A DNA stretch of 64,000 bases from JAFCUW01 sp049897565. Lineage in GTDB: Bacteria; Pseudomonadota; Gammaproteobacteria; Burkholderiales; Burkholderiaceae_D. The notes beneath the pieces are model-generated. The model saw only the letters and a program-made list of their open reading frames with translations, did no database searches and was not told the DNA's origin. The stretch lies in the NCBI RefSeq assembly GCF_049897565.1, contig NZ_JAFCWM010000002.1, positions 186,001-250,000 on the forward strand, read 5' to 3'. A program made the translations under genes and the position numbers. Of the stretch, positions 26,246 through 35,537 are shown piece by piece (the first letter of the stretch is position 1; each line of letters opens with the position of its first letter).

Positions 26246-26985
26246 TCGTCGTCCTCGTCGTCGCCGAGCAGCTGCTCGATGCGCCGTTGGTAATGGTTGA
26301 GGAAATCGCGGGTGACCGCGTAGTGTTCGGTGTCCTCGTAGGCGACCTCGGACAGGCCGGCCCGGTCGAACACCATGATTTTAGCGTTTGGGTAGGCCAG
26401 CAGAATAGGCGAATGGGTGGCGATGATAAATTGCGAGCCGCGCTTGACCAGCTGGTCGATGGCCGACAGCGCCGCCAGCTGGCGGTTCGGCGAGAGCGCC
26501 GCTTCGGGTTCGTCGAGCAGGTAGAAGCCGTCGGGGCCGAGGTCGAGCAGCAGCTGCATGAACGCTTCGCCGTGCGAACTTTTGTGCAGCGACACCGGGG
26601 GCGGCCGCATTGAATCCGTCCATGTCTCGTCGATATAGCTGATGACATCGAACGCGCTCTCGGCACGCAGAAAGTACGACCAGCGCGGCGTCTTGTAGCC
26701 TTTCGACAGGCGCAGCACGCGCTGCAGCGGCGACACTTCCTGCTGCGGGCGCGAGACGTTGCGCGAGCCGCCTTCGGCCGGCAGGCCCATCGCCACCGCG
26801 ATCGCCTCGAGCATGGTCGACTTGCCGGCGCCGTTCTCGCCGACGAAAAACGTCACGTCCGGGTGGAACGACAGCGTTTTCATGTCGCGCACCGCGGGGA
26901 TGTTGAAGGGATAGCGAGCGGTGTCGATGTCGTCGTCGTCGCGCATCGAGATGTCGCGCAGGTAGGGTTTGGCACTGAGCGCCAT
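26242..26985 (-). CDS. AAA-family ATPase (ABC/SMC-like, predicted)
   Basis: 247 aa, cytoplasmic. Walker A GENGAGKST at 49-57, Walker B FYLLDEPEAALSP and a switch His in IIATHSPILL place it among single-domain predicted ATPases (COG3910-like). The function is unknown; relatives occur both in defence contexts and as stand-alone genes. The start ATG at 26985 (MALSAKPYLRD) is favoured; an extension to 27063 would run through a perfect hairpin. Coupled by a 4-bp overlap to the deaminase. No effector or nuclease partner is adjacent, so no defence role is claimed. Confidence 0.82.
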   Translation of the reverse strand: MALSAKPYLRDISMRDDDDIDTARYPFNIPAVRDMKTLSFHPDVTFFVGENGAGKSTMLEAIAVAMGLPAEGGSRNVSRPQQEVSPLQRVLRLSKGYKTPRWSYFLRAESAFDVISYIDETWTDSMRPPPVSLHKSSHGEAFMQLLLDLGPDGFYLLDEPEAALSPNRQLAALSAIDQLVKRGSQFIIATHSPILLAYPNAKIMVFDRAGLSEVAYEDTEHYAVTRDFLNHYQRRIEQLLGDDEDDE

Positions 26986-27023
26986 GCTTGCCTCACTAAG
27001 AAGAACAATGCCAGGCCAAAATG

Positions 27024-27052
27024 ACGTCGTCCCCGCGGAACGGGGACGACGT
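27024..27052. terminator. Strong hairpin between phaB and the AAA ATPase gene
   Basis: A 12-bp perfect stem (ACGTCGTCCCCG / CGGGGACGACGT) with loop CGGAA lies 27 bp after phaB. The T-tract on the minus strand is short (CATTTT), so it may be a weak terminator or RNA-stabilising hairpin for the phaAB message. Confidence 0.5.
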
Positions 27053-27078
27053 GGTGCAGTCAACGCCTCCGTTTGCGC

Positions 27079-27819
27079 TTACGACATGTGCTGGCCGCCG
27101 TTGATGGCGATGTTGGCGCCGGTGACGAATGCCGCCTCGTCCGACGACAGGTAGGCGACCAGGCCGGCCACTTCTTCCGGCTTGCCCAGACGCGCCATCG
27201 GAATTTGCGGGATGATCTTGGTGTCGAGCACCTCCTGCGGAATCGCCATCACCATCTTGGTGCCGATGTAGCCTGGCGAGATGGTGTTGACGGTAACGCC
27301 CTTGCGCGCCACTTCCAGCGCGAGCGCCTTGGTAAAGCCGTGCATGCCGGCCTTGGCGGCCGAGTAGTTGGTCTGGCCGAAGGCGCCCTTCTGGCCGTTG
27401 ACGGACGAGATGTTGATGATCCGTCCCCAGCCGCGCTCGACCATGCCATCGCAGATCGGCTTGGTCATGTTGAAAACGGAGTCGAGGTCGGTGCGCATCA
27501 CCGCGTCCCAGTTCGCCTTGTCCATTTTCTTGAACGTCATGTCGCGCGTGATGCCGGCGTTGTTGACCAGCACATCGACTTCGCCGACTTCGGCAACGAT
27601 CTTCGCCACGCACGCGGCCGACGAATCGTAGTCGGCGACGTCGCACTCATAGGCCTTGAAATCGAAGCCCATGTCGCGCGTCGAGGCCAGCCAGCCCTGC
27701 ACCTTGGTGCTGCCTGGCGAATAAGTCGTCACGACCGTGTAGCCGAGCGCGGCCAGTTTGATGCACACCGCTTCGCCCAGACCGCCCATACCGCCGGTCA
27801 CTAATGCAACTCTAGCCAT
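27079..27819 (-). CDS. phaB: Acetoacetyl-CoA reductase
   Basis: 246-aa classical SDR: VTGGMGGLGEA at the N-terminus, NNAG, and the catalytic Ser/Tyr/Lys in ISSVNGQ and NYSAAKAG. Length and sequence (GFGQTNYSAAKAG-type, SPGYIGT) match PhaB/PhbB, which reduces acetoacetyl-CoA to (R)-3-hydroxybutyryl-CoA for PHB synthesis. A strong ribosome site (GGAGGAGA) precedes the ATG. It lies 46 bp downstream of phaA. No PHA synthase or PhaR is in the window, so those must be elsewhere. Confidence 0.95.
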   Translation of the reverse strand: MARVALVTGGMGGLGEAVCIKLAALGYTVVTTYSPGSTKVQGWLASTRDMGFDFKAYECDVADYDSSAACVAKIVAEVGEVDVLVNNAGITRDMTFKKMDKANWDAVMRTDLDSVFNMTKPICDGMVERGWGRIINISSVNGQKGAFGQTNYSAAKAGMHGFTKALALEVARKGVTVNTISPGYIGTKMVMAIPQEVLDTKIIPQIPMARLGKPEEVAGLVAYLSSDEAAFVTGANIAINGGQHMS

Positions 27820-27865
27820 TTTTGTCTCCTCCGTTGTAACTTCTTGCTGCTAAAAAAGTCGGGTA

Positions 27866-29044
27866 TCAATCCCGCTCGATTGCCAACGCGACGCCCATGC
27901 CGCCACCGATGCACAGGCTGGCCAGTCCCTTCTTGGCGTCGCGCCGGATCATTTCGTGGATCAATGTCACCAGCACGCGCGCGCCGGATGCGCCGATCGG
28001 GTGGCCGAGCGCAATGGCGCCGCCGTTGACGTTGATCTTGCTGGTGTCCCAGCCCATTTCCTTGTTGACCGCAACTGCCTGGGCGGCGAACGCTTCGTTA
28101 ATTTCCATCAGGTCGACCTGTTCGTGGGTCCAGCCGGCCTTTTTGAGACACAGCCGGGTGGCCGAGACCGGGCCCATGCCCATGATGGACGGATCGATGC
28201 CGGCCGACGAGTACGCCTTGATGCGCGCCAGCGGCTTGAGGCCCAGCTCCTTCGCCTTCGACGCCGACATCATGACGACCGCGGCGGCGCCGTCGTTCAG
28301 GCCCGATGCATTGCCGGCGGTGACGCTGCCTTCCTTGTTGAAAGCCGGGCGCAGCGACGACAGCGCCTCGAGCGTGCTGCCGTGCTTCGGATACTCGTCG
28401 GTATCGAACATCACGGCGCCCTTCTTGCTCGGGATCTCGACGGCGATGATTTCATCCTTGAACTTGCCTTCTTTCTGGGCAACTTCGGCCTTTTGCTGCG
28501 ATGCCAGCGCGAACGCGTCCTGGTCGGCGCGCGAGACGTCGTATTTCCTGGCGACGTTCTCGGCCGTGACGCCCATGTGATACTGGTTGAATGCATCCCA
28601 CAGGCCGTCGGTGATCATGGTGTCGACCAGCTTGCCGTCGCCCATGCGGATGCCGTCGCGCGAATTGGGCAGCACGTGCGGCGAGGCGCTCATGTTTTCC
28701 TGGCCGCCGGCGACGACGATCGAGGCGTCGCCGCACATGATGGCCTGGGCCGCCAGGTGGGTCGCCTTCAGGCCGCTGCCGCAGACCTTGTTGATGGTCA
28801 TCGCCGGCACCGTGTTCGGCACGCCGGCCTTGATGCTGGCCTGGCGCGCCGGGTTCTGGCCGGCGCCGGCGGCGAGCACCTGGCCCATGATGACTTCGTC
28901 GACGGTGCCCGGATCGACGCCGATGCGTTCGAGCAGCGTCTTGATCACTTGCGCGCCCAGCTCGACGGCCGGGATCTTCGCCAGGGTGCCGCCAAACTTG
29001 CCGACGGCGGTGCGGCCTGCGGCCACGATTACGACTTCTTCCAT
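27866..29044 (-). CDS. phaA: Acetyl-CoA acetyltransferase (beta-ketothiolase)
   Basis: 392 aa, thiolase family. The acylated Cys is in NKVCGSGLKA, and GHPIGASGAR and CIGGGMGVAL carry the catalytic His and second Cys. It condenses two acetyl-CoA to acetoacetyl-CoA, feeding PhaB. The start at 29044 (MEEVVIVAAGRT) has CGGAGA upstream; the longer open frame to 29245 has no thiolase similarity. phaA and phaB are most likely cotranscribed. Confidence 0.95.
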   Translation of the reverse strand: MEEVVIVAAGRTAVGKFGGTLAKIPAVELGAQVIKTLLERIGVDPGTVDEVIMGQVLAAGAGQNPARQASIKAGVPNTVPAMTINKVCGSGLKATHLAAQAIMCGDASIVVAGGQENMSASPHVLPNSRDGIRMGDGKLVDTMITDGLWDAFNQYHMGVTAENVARKYDVSRADQDAFALASQQKAEVAQKEGKFKDEIIAVEIPSKKGAVMFDTDEYPKHGSTLEALSSLRPAFNKEGSVTAGNASGLNDGAAAVVMMSASKAKELGLKPLARIKAYSSAGIDPSIMGMGPVSATRLCLKKAGWTHEQVDLMEINEAFAAQAVAVNKEMGWDTSKINVNGGAIALGHPIGASGARVLVTLIHEMIRRDAKKGLASLCIGGGMGVALAIERD

Positions 29045-29539
29045 GTGAATCTCCGAGTGTTGCTGGCGCAAAAGGCCAGTGTGGTTGTCAAGTCGGCGTT
29101 CAGCCCTGTTGCGACAGGCGCCGCCGCTACACGTCCGGCAAGGCTGGCCGGTGCGCCGCGGCGCCGGGAATAGCCGGCGGCGGCAGCTCCGGCATCGGCG
29201 CGCGCCAGGTCGGCGCGCCGCCGTTGCTGCAGTCATCGAAAACAAGGAGCGCCCGAAGCGGCAAAGGATCCATGGTTGTTTCCGATTGATGTCGGAATCT
29301 GAGCACGATCAATCTTATCAGCTTATTTACGAAAGGATAGCCGTCTTTATCGTTAGGCCCAAATTTCGCGCCGCAGTTCATCGGCGCGTGCGCCAACCTT
29401 GCGGCGAGCCAAGCGGCCCTAGGGTTTGTTGCCAGGAGGAACCACCCTGCAAACACTCCCCCTCCGGCAATTTTCACAGTAGAATGCACGGGCCTGCAGC
29501 AATTGGGCGACACCTGCCCAACTCTCACGAACTCGGTCT
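29045..29539. other. Divergent intergenic region between phaA and minC
   Basis: About 495 bases. It must contain the promoters for phaA (left) and minCDE (right). A TAGAAT box at 29480-29485 is a possible minC -10, without a good -35. An AT-richer patch lies at about 29270-29360. Open frames here (for example 29127-29528 on the minus strand) show no family resemblance and are not called. Confidence 0.45.
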
Positions 29540-30316
29540 ATGCAAAAAAGTTCCAAACTGCCTATCGAAATCAAGATTTCCACTGTCGTCGCCATCTCGG
29601 CGATCCTTCACTCGGCCGACCCGCTGGCCATCGACGCTGCCTTGAAGCAAATGACCGGTGGCGTGTCGGACTTTTTTGACGATGAATTTGCCGTCATCGA
29701 CGTCGGCGCGATTGCCGAAGGCGCCGCGCCGATCGACTGGCGCGCGCTGGTCGACCTGCTCAAGAAATATCGCCTGAACGCGGTCGCCGTGCGCGGCGCC
29801 ACCCCGGCCATGGCCGACGCCATCCGCGCGCGCGGCCTGTCGCTCGACGACGGCAGCAGCGGCGCCAAGCCGCGCGCCGACGACGCTCCGGCGAGCGCGC
29901 CGGCCGTGACCGCCGCGCCGGCGCCAGGCGCAGCGCCAGTGCCGGCGCCGGCCACCGCAGTCATGTCGCCCGGCGCAATGATCATCGACACCCCGGTGCG
30001 CGCCGGCCAGCGCATCTATGCGCGCGGCTGCGACCTGATCATCACCGCCGCCGTCAACAACGGCGCCGAAGTGATCGCCGACGGCAGCATCCATATTTAT
30101 GCACCGCTGAACGGGCGCGCGCTCGCTGGCGCTTCGGGCAATGCCGAGGCGCGCATCTTCGCGCTGTCCATGCAGCCCGAGCTCGTTTCGATAGCCGGCG
30201 TGTACCGCACCTTCGACGACGGCTTCCCGCCCGAGATGGCGCGCCAGCCGGCGCAAATCCGATTGGTGGGGGACCGAATCGATATACTATCGCTCAGTCC
30301 GGCTTCCCGAGCCTAA
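29540..30316 (+). CDS. minC: Septum site-determining protein MinC
   Basis: 258 aa. N-terminal MinC_N domain (about 1-100), an Ala/Pro-rich linker (about 115-145) and the C-terminal beta-helix with GQRIYARGCDLIITAAVNNGAE-type sequence and HIYAPLNGRALAG, the MinD-binding face. It inhibits FtsZ assembly away from mid-cell. First gene of minCDE; minD begins 41 bp later. Confidence 0.96.
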   Translation: MQKSSKLPIEIKISTVVAISAILHSADPLAIDAALKQMTGGVSDFFDDEFAVIDVGAIAEGAAPIDWRALVDLLKKYRLNAVAVRGATPAMADAIRARGLSLDDGSSGAKPRADDAPASAPAVTAAPAPGAAPVPAPATAVMSPGAMIIDTPVRAGQRIYARGCDLIITAAVNNGAEVIADGSIHIYAPLNGRALAGASGNAEARIFALSMQPELVSIAGVYRTFDDGFPPEMARQPAQIRLVGDRIDILSLSPASRA

Positions 30317-30357
30317 TGACTCGAGCCTTATCTCCCAACACTTCAAAGGACCTATAA

Positions 30358-31173
30358 GTGGCACGAATTATTGTTGTGACATCCGGCAAGGGCGGCGTCG
30401 GCAAGACCACCTCCAGCGCCAGCTTTTCCACCGGCCTGGCGAGCCGCGGCCACAAGACCGCGGTGCTCGACTTCGACGTCGGCCTGCGCAACCTCGACCT
30501 GATCATGGGTTGCGAGCGGCGCGTCGTGTATGACCTGATCAACGTCGTCAACGGCGAAGCGACCCTGAACCAGGCGCTGATCAAGGACAAGCACTGCGAG
30601 AACCTGTTCATCCTGCCCGCTTCGCAAACGCGCGACAAGGACGCGCTGTCGGAAGAAGGCGTCGAGCGGGTGCTGCACGACCTGATCAACATGGGCTTCG
30701 AGTACATCGTCTGCGATTCGCCCGCCGGCATCGAGCACGGCGCCCTGATGGCGCTGACGTTCGCCGACGAAGCGATCATCGTGACCAACCCGGAAGTGTC
30801 GTCGGTGCGCGATTCGGACCGCATCCTCGGCATCATCCAGGCCAAGTCGCGCCGCGCCCAGACCGGCGCCGAGCCGGTCAAGGAGCACCTCCTGATCACG
30901 CGGTATTCGCCGAAACGGGTGGAGAACGACGAGATGCTGTCGTACCAGGACGTGCAGGAAATCCTGCGCATCCCGCTGATCGGCATCATTCCGGAATCGG
31001 AATCGGTACTGCACGCTTCGAACCAGGGCAATCCGGCGATCCATTTCAAGGGCACCGACGTGGCCGAGGCATACGAAGACGTGGTTTCGCGCTTCCTTGG
31101 CGCCGACCTGCCGCTGCGGTTTACCAGCTATGAAAAGCCAGGATTCCTGCAGCGTATCTTTGGGACGAAGTGA
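30358..31173 (+). CDS. minD: Septum site-determining ATPase MinD
   Basis: 271 aa with the deviant Walker A SGKGGVGKTT at about residues 9-18, DFDVGLRNLD, and the amphipathic C-terminal helix (KPGFLQRIFG) that binds membrane. The start is a GTG at 30358 with AAAGGA at 30345-30350. It recruits MinC to the membrane and oscillates with MinE. One base separates its stop from the minE start. Confidence 0.97.
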   Translation: MARIIVVTSGKGGVGKTTSSASFSTGLASRGHKTAVLDFDVGLRNLDLIMGCERRVVYDLINVVNGEATLNQALIKDKHCENLFILPASQTRDKDALSEEGVERVLHDLINMGFEYIVCDSPAGIEHGALMALTFADEAIIVTNPEVSSVRDSDRILGIIQAKSRRAQTGAEPVKEHLLITRYSPKRVENDEMLSYQDVQEILRIPLIGIIPESESVLHASNQGNPAIHFKGTDVAEAYEDVVSRFLGADLPLRFTSYEKPGFLQRIFGTK

Positions 31174-31174
31174 T

Positions 31175-31426
31175 ATGGCGCTGCTTTCTTTCCTGTTCCC
31201 CCCCAAGGCGAAAACCGCGACCGCAGCCAAGGAACGTCTGCAGATCATCATCGCGCGCGAACGCAACGGCCGGGCCGGGCCGGATTTCCTGCCGGCCCTG
31301 CACCGCGAGCTGATCGAGGTGATCTCGAAGTACACCAAGGTCAGCGCCGACAACATCAAGCTCTCGCTCGACCGCCAGGGCAACCTCGAGGTCCTCGAGG
31401 TCAACGTGGTGCTGCCGGACGCCTGA
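31175..31426 (+). CDS. minE: Cell division topological specificity factor MinE
   Basis: 83 aa starting MALLSFLFPPKAKTATAAKE. It contains the MinD-stimulating region RLQIIIARER and the C-terminal dimerisation domain (LPALHRELIEVISKYTKV). It completes the Min operon. The ATG at 31175 follows the minD TGA by one base. Confidence 0.96.
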   Translation: MALLSFLFPPKAKTATAAKERLQIIIARERNGRAGPDFLPALHRELIEVISKYTKVSADNIKLSLDRQGNLEVLEVNVVLPDA

Positions 31427-31443
31427 TCTGCCGGGCGGCGGCG

Positions 31444-31947
31444 TTACGCCGGGCGGGCGACCTGCAGCTGGTCGGCCACCCGGGCGCACGCTTCGACGTG
31501 CTGGTAACCGAGCTTCCTGAACATGGCGAAGCCGATCGCCGCCGAAATCACCGAGCCGGCGATCGGCACCAGCTTGGCCGCGGTCTTGCTGGCGATCCTG
31601 ACGCCGACCATCCTGAACACCTTCAGCAGCAGTTCGCGCGTGACCAGGCGGCCGACCAGCATGCCGCCGACGCCGACGGCCGCTTCGTACGCCATCAGCC
31701 GAAACTTCGGCTGCAGCCGCTCGACCTGCTGTTGCGTGAGGCCGAAGGCGTCGTTGACCTCGTCGACCAGGCGGGAAAACAGCGACAGGTCCGACACCAC
31801 GTCCAGGCCCGGCACCGGCACGGCCGAAAAGCCGGCCGCCATCGTCGCGCGCTTGCGCACCAGCCGGCGGCAACGCTCGCGCACCAGTGCGATCTCTTTA
31901 TCGTTACCGGGAATTGCGCCCCAGTCGGTTGCCAGCGCTTCTGCCAT
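31444..31947 (-). CDS. Small membrane-associated protein, EcsC-like (uncertain)
   Basis: 167 aa with two hydrophobic stretches: SAVPVPGLDVVSDLSLFSRL and KLVPIAGSVISAAIGFAMF. These PVPGLD and PIAG motifs resemble the membrane-interacting C-terminal region of EcsC-like and IRG/DUF697-type proteins. Function unknown. It is convergent with minE, 17 bp apart, without a visible terminator, so antisense read-through from minCDE is possible. Confidence 0.6.
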   Translation of the reverse strand: MAEALATDWGAIPGNDKEIALVRERCRRLVRKRATMAAGFSAVPVPGLDVVSDLSLFSRLVDEVNDAFGLTQQQVERLQPKFRLMAYEAAVGVGGMLVGRLVTRELLLKVFRMVGVRIASKTAAKLVPIAGSVISAAIGFAMFRKLGYQHVEACARVADQLQVARPA

Positions 31948-32188
31948 CGCCCTCTCCTATTGTGATTTTTGCCCGCCGCTACAGGCCCATTGATATCGGG
32001 CTTTTTCCAGTGTACCTTGTTATTGTTTAATGAATTGCACGGTAGGGCGGGCTCTGGCAAACGGAAAAATCTTGCTATTTTTGTAGCATTGCTTTGTAAA
32101 TGTCTGTAATATTTCAGGTAACTATTCATTAGCGTATGTAGGTTCGGTCCTACAAAATCGCTCAACATCCTGCCGATAGCCCGCACCC

Positions 32189-32878
32189 ATGAGAATAGCC
32201 GTCCTCGACAACGATCGTAGCCAGGCCGACCTGATCTGCCAAGTGCTGACAGGGGCCGGGCATGCTTGCCAAGCTTTCGACAACGGCAAGGACATGCTCG
32301 GCCTGCTCAAGAAAGACAGCTTCGACATGCTGATTCTCGATTGGCATGTCAATGACCTGTCCGGCGCCGAAATCCTGCGGCGCGCCAAGGAAAAACTGCC
32401 GGCGCACACGCCGATGATGTTCGTCACCGGCAACTCGGGCGAAGACGACATCGTTGCCGGCATCGGCGCCGGCGCCGACGACTACATGATCAAGCCCGTG
32501 CGCCGCGGCGAGTTGCTGGCGCGCGTGCAGGCGCTGCTGCGGCGCGCCTATCCGTCGCAAAACGGCGCCGAGCAGCTGCAATTCGGCCAGTACGTGTTCG
32601 AGACGCGGCCAGGGCGACTGCTGATGGACGGCTCGGTGATCGACGTCACCCACAAGGAGTTCTACCTGGCCCTGCTGTTCTTTCGCAACATCGGCCGGCC
32701 GCTGTCGCGCGCCTACATCCACGAAGCGGTATGGATCCGCGAAACGGCGCTGCCGTCGCGCACAATGGACACCCACGTGTCGCGGGTGCGCAACAAGCTG
32801 CAGCTGCGGCCCGAAAACGGCTTTCGGCTGGTGCCCGTCTACAGCTACGGCTACCGCCTCGAAAAGATGGGCGCGTAG
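32189..32878 (+). CDS. OmpR/PhoB-family response regulator, orphan
   Basis: 229 aa. Receiver domain 1-115 with phospho-acceptor Asp51 (LILDWHVND), Thr in FVTGN and Lys in YMIKPVRRGE; the acidic pocket reads DND (7-9) instead of the usual DD. A winged-helix output domain (about 130-229) ends with the usual GYRLE. No histidine kinase gene is adjacent, so the partner is unknown. The upstream 240 bp is AT-rich. A REP-type inverted pair lies immediately downstream, between it and hemA. Confidence 0.9.
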   Translation: MRIAVLDNDRSQADLICQVLTGAGHACQAFDNGKDMLGLLKKDSFDMLILDWHVNDLSGAEILRRAKEKLPAHTPMMFVTGNSGEDDIVAGIGAGADDYMIKPVRRGELLARVQALLRRAYPSQNGAEQLQFGQYVFETRPGRLLMDGSVIDVTHKEFYLALLFFRNIGRPLSRAYIHEAVWIRETALPSRTMDTHVSRVRNKLQLRPENGFRLVPVYSYGYRLEKMGA

Positions 32879-32889
32879 CGCCAGACAAG

Positions 32890-33003
32890 GGGTCCGACCG
32901 GGTTCTTCTGTTAGGGTCTGACTCCGGCGTTGTTGGCGTTCGCAAACCGATGTTGGCTATTCCGCAACGTCAACACCGGGGTCCGACCCCACAGGGTCAG
33001 ACC
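32890..33003. repeat. Inverted pair of REP-like units (REPIN-like) before hemA
   Basis: The left unit (from GGGGTCCGACC at 32889, GGGTCTGACTCCGGCGTTG at about 32914-32932) and the right unit (AACGTCAACACCGGGGTC, then AGGGTCAGACCCC to 33005) are inverted copies of the same roughly 50-bp unit found at 22320. The pair is bracketed by the 9-bp direct repeat CCAGACAAG (32881-32889 and 33004-33012), which looks like a target duplication. Confidence 0.75.
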
Positions 33004-33013
33004 CCAGACAAGT

Positions 33014-33019
33014 TATAAT
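33014..33019 (+). promoter_or_regulatory. Probable -10 box of hemA
   Basis: A perfect TATAAT two bases after the right direct repeat and 30 bases before the hemA ATG. No good -35 is visible; the -35 position falls inside the REP arm. Confidence 0.5.
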
Positions 33020-33048
33020 GTCGGCTTGATTCCCCCACCTGCACCAAC

Positions 33049-34323
33049 ATGCAACTGATCGCCGTCGGCCTGAACCACACCACCGCACCGGTCTCGCTAC
33101 GCGAGCAACTGGCGCTGGCGCCTGACCAGCTCGGCCAGGCGGTGCAGGCGGCGCGCGGCTGGTTCGCCCGCATCGACCAGCAAGGCGGCGACGAAGCGGC
33201 GATCCTGTCGACCTGCAACCGCACCGAGATGTACGCCGCCAGCCACGCGCCCAATCCGCTCGAGGCGAGCGCCTGCTTCCTGGCCGATTACCACCAGCTG
33301 AGCGTTGCCGAACTGCGCCCGCACCTGTACATGCTGCCGCAGGACCAGGCCGTGCGCCACGCCTTCCGCGTCGCCTCCGGGCTCGACTCGATGGTGCTGG
33401 GCGAGCCGCAGATCCTCGGCCAGATGAAGGACGCGGTGCGCCACGCCGACGAGGCGGGCGGCCTCGGCACCTACCTGCACCAGATGTTCCAGCGCAGTTT
33501 TTCGGTGGCCAAGGAAGTGCGCAGCACCACCGCGATCGGCGCGCACAGCGTGTCGATGGCCGCCGCCGCGGTGCGCCTGTCGCAGCGCATCTTCGACAAG
33601 ATCTCCGACCAGAACGTGCTGTTCATCGGCGCCGGAGAAATGATCGAACTGTGCGCCACCCACTTCGCCGCGCACAACCCGAAATCGATCACGGTTGCGA
33701 ACCGCACCATGGAGCGCGGCGAGACGCTCGCCGAGCGCTTCAACGGCCGCGCCATCACGCTGGCGGCGCTGCCCGAGCAGCTGGGCCAGTTCGACATCGT
33801 CATCTCGTGCACGGCGTCGTCGCTGCCGCTGATCGGCCTCGGTCTGGTCGAGCGCGCGATCAAGGCGCGCCGCCACAAGCCGATGTTCATGGTCGACCTG
33901 GCGGTGCCGCGCGACATCGAACCGGAAGTGGCGCGCCTCGACGACGTCTTCCTGTACACCGTCGACGATCTCGGCCAGGTGGTGCAGACCGGCCTCGAAA
34001 GCCGCCAGGCCGCGGTGGCGCAGGCCGAAGCGATCATCGACACGCGCGTGCAGTCCTTCATGCACTGGGTCGGCGACCGCGCGGTGGTGCCGGTGATCCA
34101 GGACCTGCACGAATCGAGCGAGGCGATGCGCCTGTTCGAACTCGAACGCGCGCGCAAGATGCTGGCGCGCGGCGACGACGTCGATGCGGTACTCGACGCG
34201 CTGTCGAAAGGGCTGACCGCCAAGTTCCTGCACGGCCCGCAGCAGGCGCTGCACCGCGCCCAGGGCGACGAGCGCGCCCGCCTGGCCGCGCTGCTGCCGC
34301 AGCTGTTCCGCGGCCGCCGTTAG
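33049..34323 (+). CDS. hemA: Glutamyl-tRNA reductase
   Basis: 424 aa. The catalytic Cys56 is in STCNRTEMYA, and VGLNHTTAPVSLRE and the GEPQILGQ(M)K segment are diagnostic. An NADPH-binding Rossmann domain (about 180-320) and a C-terminal dimerisation helix follow. It reduces glutamyl-tRNA(Glu) to glutamate-1-semialdehyde, the first committed step of haem synthesis by the C5 route. First gene of hemA-prfA-dsbB-prmC, all on the plus strand. Confidence 0.97.
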   Translation: MQLIAVGLNHTTAPVSLREQLALAPDQLGQAVQAARGWFARIDQQGGDEAAILSTCNRTEMYAASHAPNPLEASACFLADYHQLSVAELRPHLYMLPQDQAVRHAFRVASGLDSMVLGEPQILGQMKDAVRHADEAGGLGTYLHQMFQRSFSVAKEVRSTTAIGAHSVSMAAAAVRLSQRIFDKISDQNVLFIGAGEMIELCATHFAAHNPKSITVANRTMERGETLAERFNGRAITLAALPEQLGQFDIVISCTASSLPLIGLGLVERAIKARRHKPMFMVDLAVPRDIEPEVARLDDVFLYTVDDLGQVVQTGLESRQAAVAQAEAIIDTRVQSFMHWVGDRAVVPVIQDLHESSEAMRLFELERARKMLARGDDVDAVLDALSKGLTAKFLHGPQQALHRAQGDERARLAALLPQLFRGRR

Positions 34324-34404
34324 CGTCCCTCCCGCACCACCGACCGCCCGCGCGGTCCTCCCGTCGTTCCCCTGTCGTTCCCCATTCCCGTTCAAGGCAC
34401 TCCT

Positions 34405-35481
34405 ATGAAACCATCGATGCTGGCCAAGCTGGACCAACTGGCCAACCGCCTGGTCGAACTCGACGAACTGTTGATGACCGAAGGCGCGACGTCGAACATG
34501 GACAGCTACCGCAAAATGACGCGCGAGCACGCCGAGATCGGCCCGCTGGTGGCGCTGTACCACCAGTTCCAGGCTGCCGGCGCCGACCTCGCCGAAGCGC
34601 AGGACATGCTGGCCGACCCGGACATGAAGGACTTCGCGCAGGAGGAAATCGAGGCCGCGCGCGCGCGCCAGGCCCAGCTCGAGTCCGAGCTGCAGAAGAT
34701 GCTGCTGCCGAAGGACGTCAACGACGATCGCAACATCTTCCTCGAGATCCGCGCCGGCACCGGCGGCGACGAGTCGGCGCTGTTCGCCGGCGACCTGCTG
34801 CGCATGTACACCCGCTTTGCCGAGCGCAATCGCTGGCAGGTCGAGATGGTGTCGGAATCGGCCTCGGACCTGGGCGGCTACCGCGAAGTGATCGTGCGCC
34901 TGGTCGGCAACGGCGCCTACTCCAAGCTCAAGTTCGAGTCGGGCGGCCACCGCGTGCAGCGCGTGCCGGCCACCGAAACGCAAGGCCGCATCCACACCTC
35001 GGCGTGCACGGTGGCGGTGATGCCGGAGGCCGATGAAGTCGAAGACGTCAACATCAACCCGGCCGACCTGCGCATCGACACCTACCGCGCCTCCGGCGCC
35101 GGCGGGCAGCACATCAACAAGACCGATTCAGCGGTGCGCATCACCCACCTGCCGACCGGTATCGTGGTCGAGTGCCAGGACGACCGCAGCCAGCACAAGA
35201 ACAAGGCCTCGGCGCTGAAGGTGCTGGCCGCGCGTATCAAGGACGTGCAACTGCGCGAACAGCAGTCGAAGGAAGCGGCCACCCGCAAGAGCCTGATCGG
35301 CTCGGGCGACCGCAGCGAGCGTATCCGCACCTACAACTTCCCGCAGGGCCGCATGACCGACCACCGCATCAACCTGACGCTCTACAAGCTCGATTTCATC
35401 ATGGACGGCGAGCTGACCGACCTGACCAATGCCCTCGCCGCCGAGCACCAGGCCGAACTGCTGGCCGCGCTGGGCGACTAA
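34405..35481 (+). CDS. prfA: Peptide chain release factor 1
   Basis: 358 aa. The codon-recognition tripeptide PAT is at 188-190 and the GGQ motif at 233-235 (GAGGQHINKTDSA), as in RF1, which reads UAA and UAG. The downstream methyltransferase PrmC modifies this Gln. It follows hemA by 81 bp and precedes dsbB. Confidence 0.98.
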   Translation: MKPSMLAKLDQLANRLVELDELLMTEGATSNMDSYRKMTREHAEIGPLVALYHQFQAAGADLAEAQDMLADPDMKDFAQEEIEAARARQAQLESELQKMLLPKDVNDDRNIFLEIRAGTGGDESALFAGDLLRMYTRFAERNRWQVEMVSESASDLGGYREVIVRLVGNGAYSKLKFESGGHRVQRVPATETQGRIHTSACTVAVMPEADEVEDVNINPADLRIDTYRASGAGGQHINKTDSAVRITHLPTGIVVECQDDRSQHKNKASALKVLAARIKDVQLREQQSKEAATRKSLIGSGDRSERIRTYNFPQGRMTDHRINLTLYKLDFIMDGELTDLTNALAAEHQAELLAALGD

Positions 35482-35537
35482 GCCTATCGTGGTTGTATGC
35501 GAAAATCACCACTGCCCTCAACGCCAAACCGAAGACC

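Noticed and set aside
26242..26985. AAA ATPase as part of a defence system (OLD or Septu-like)
   Set aside because: No nuclease or effector partner; the coupled neighbour is a metabolic PLP enzyme.
29127..29528. 133-codon minus-strand frame between phaA and minC
   Set aside because: No family resemblance, Pro/Ala-rich tail typical of non-coding GC-rich DNA, and weak start context. It also covers the expected phaA promoter.
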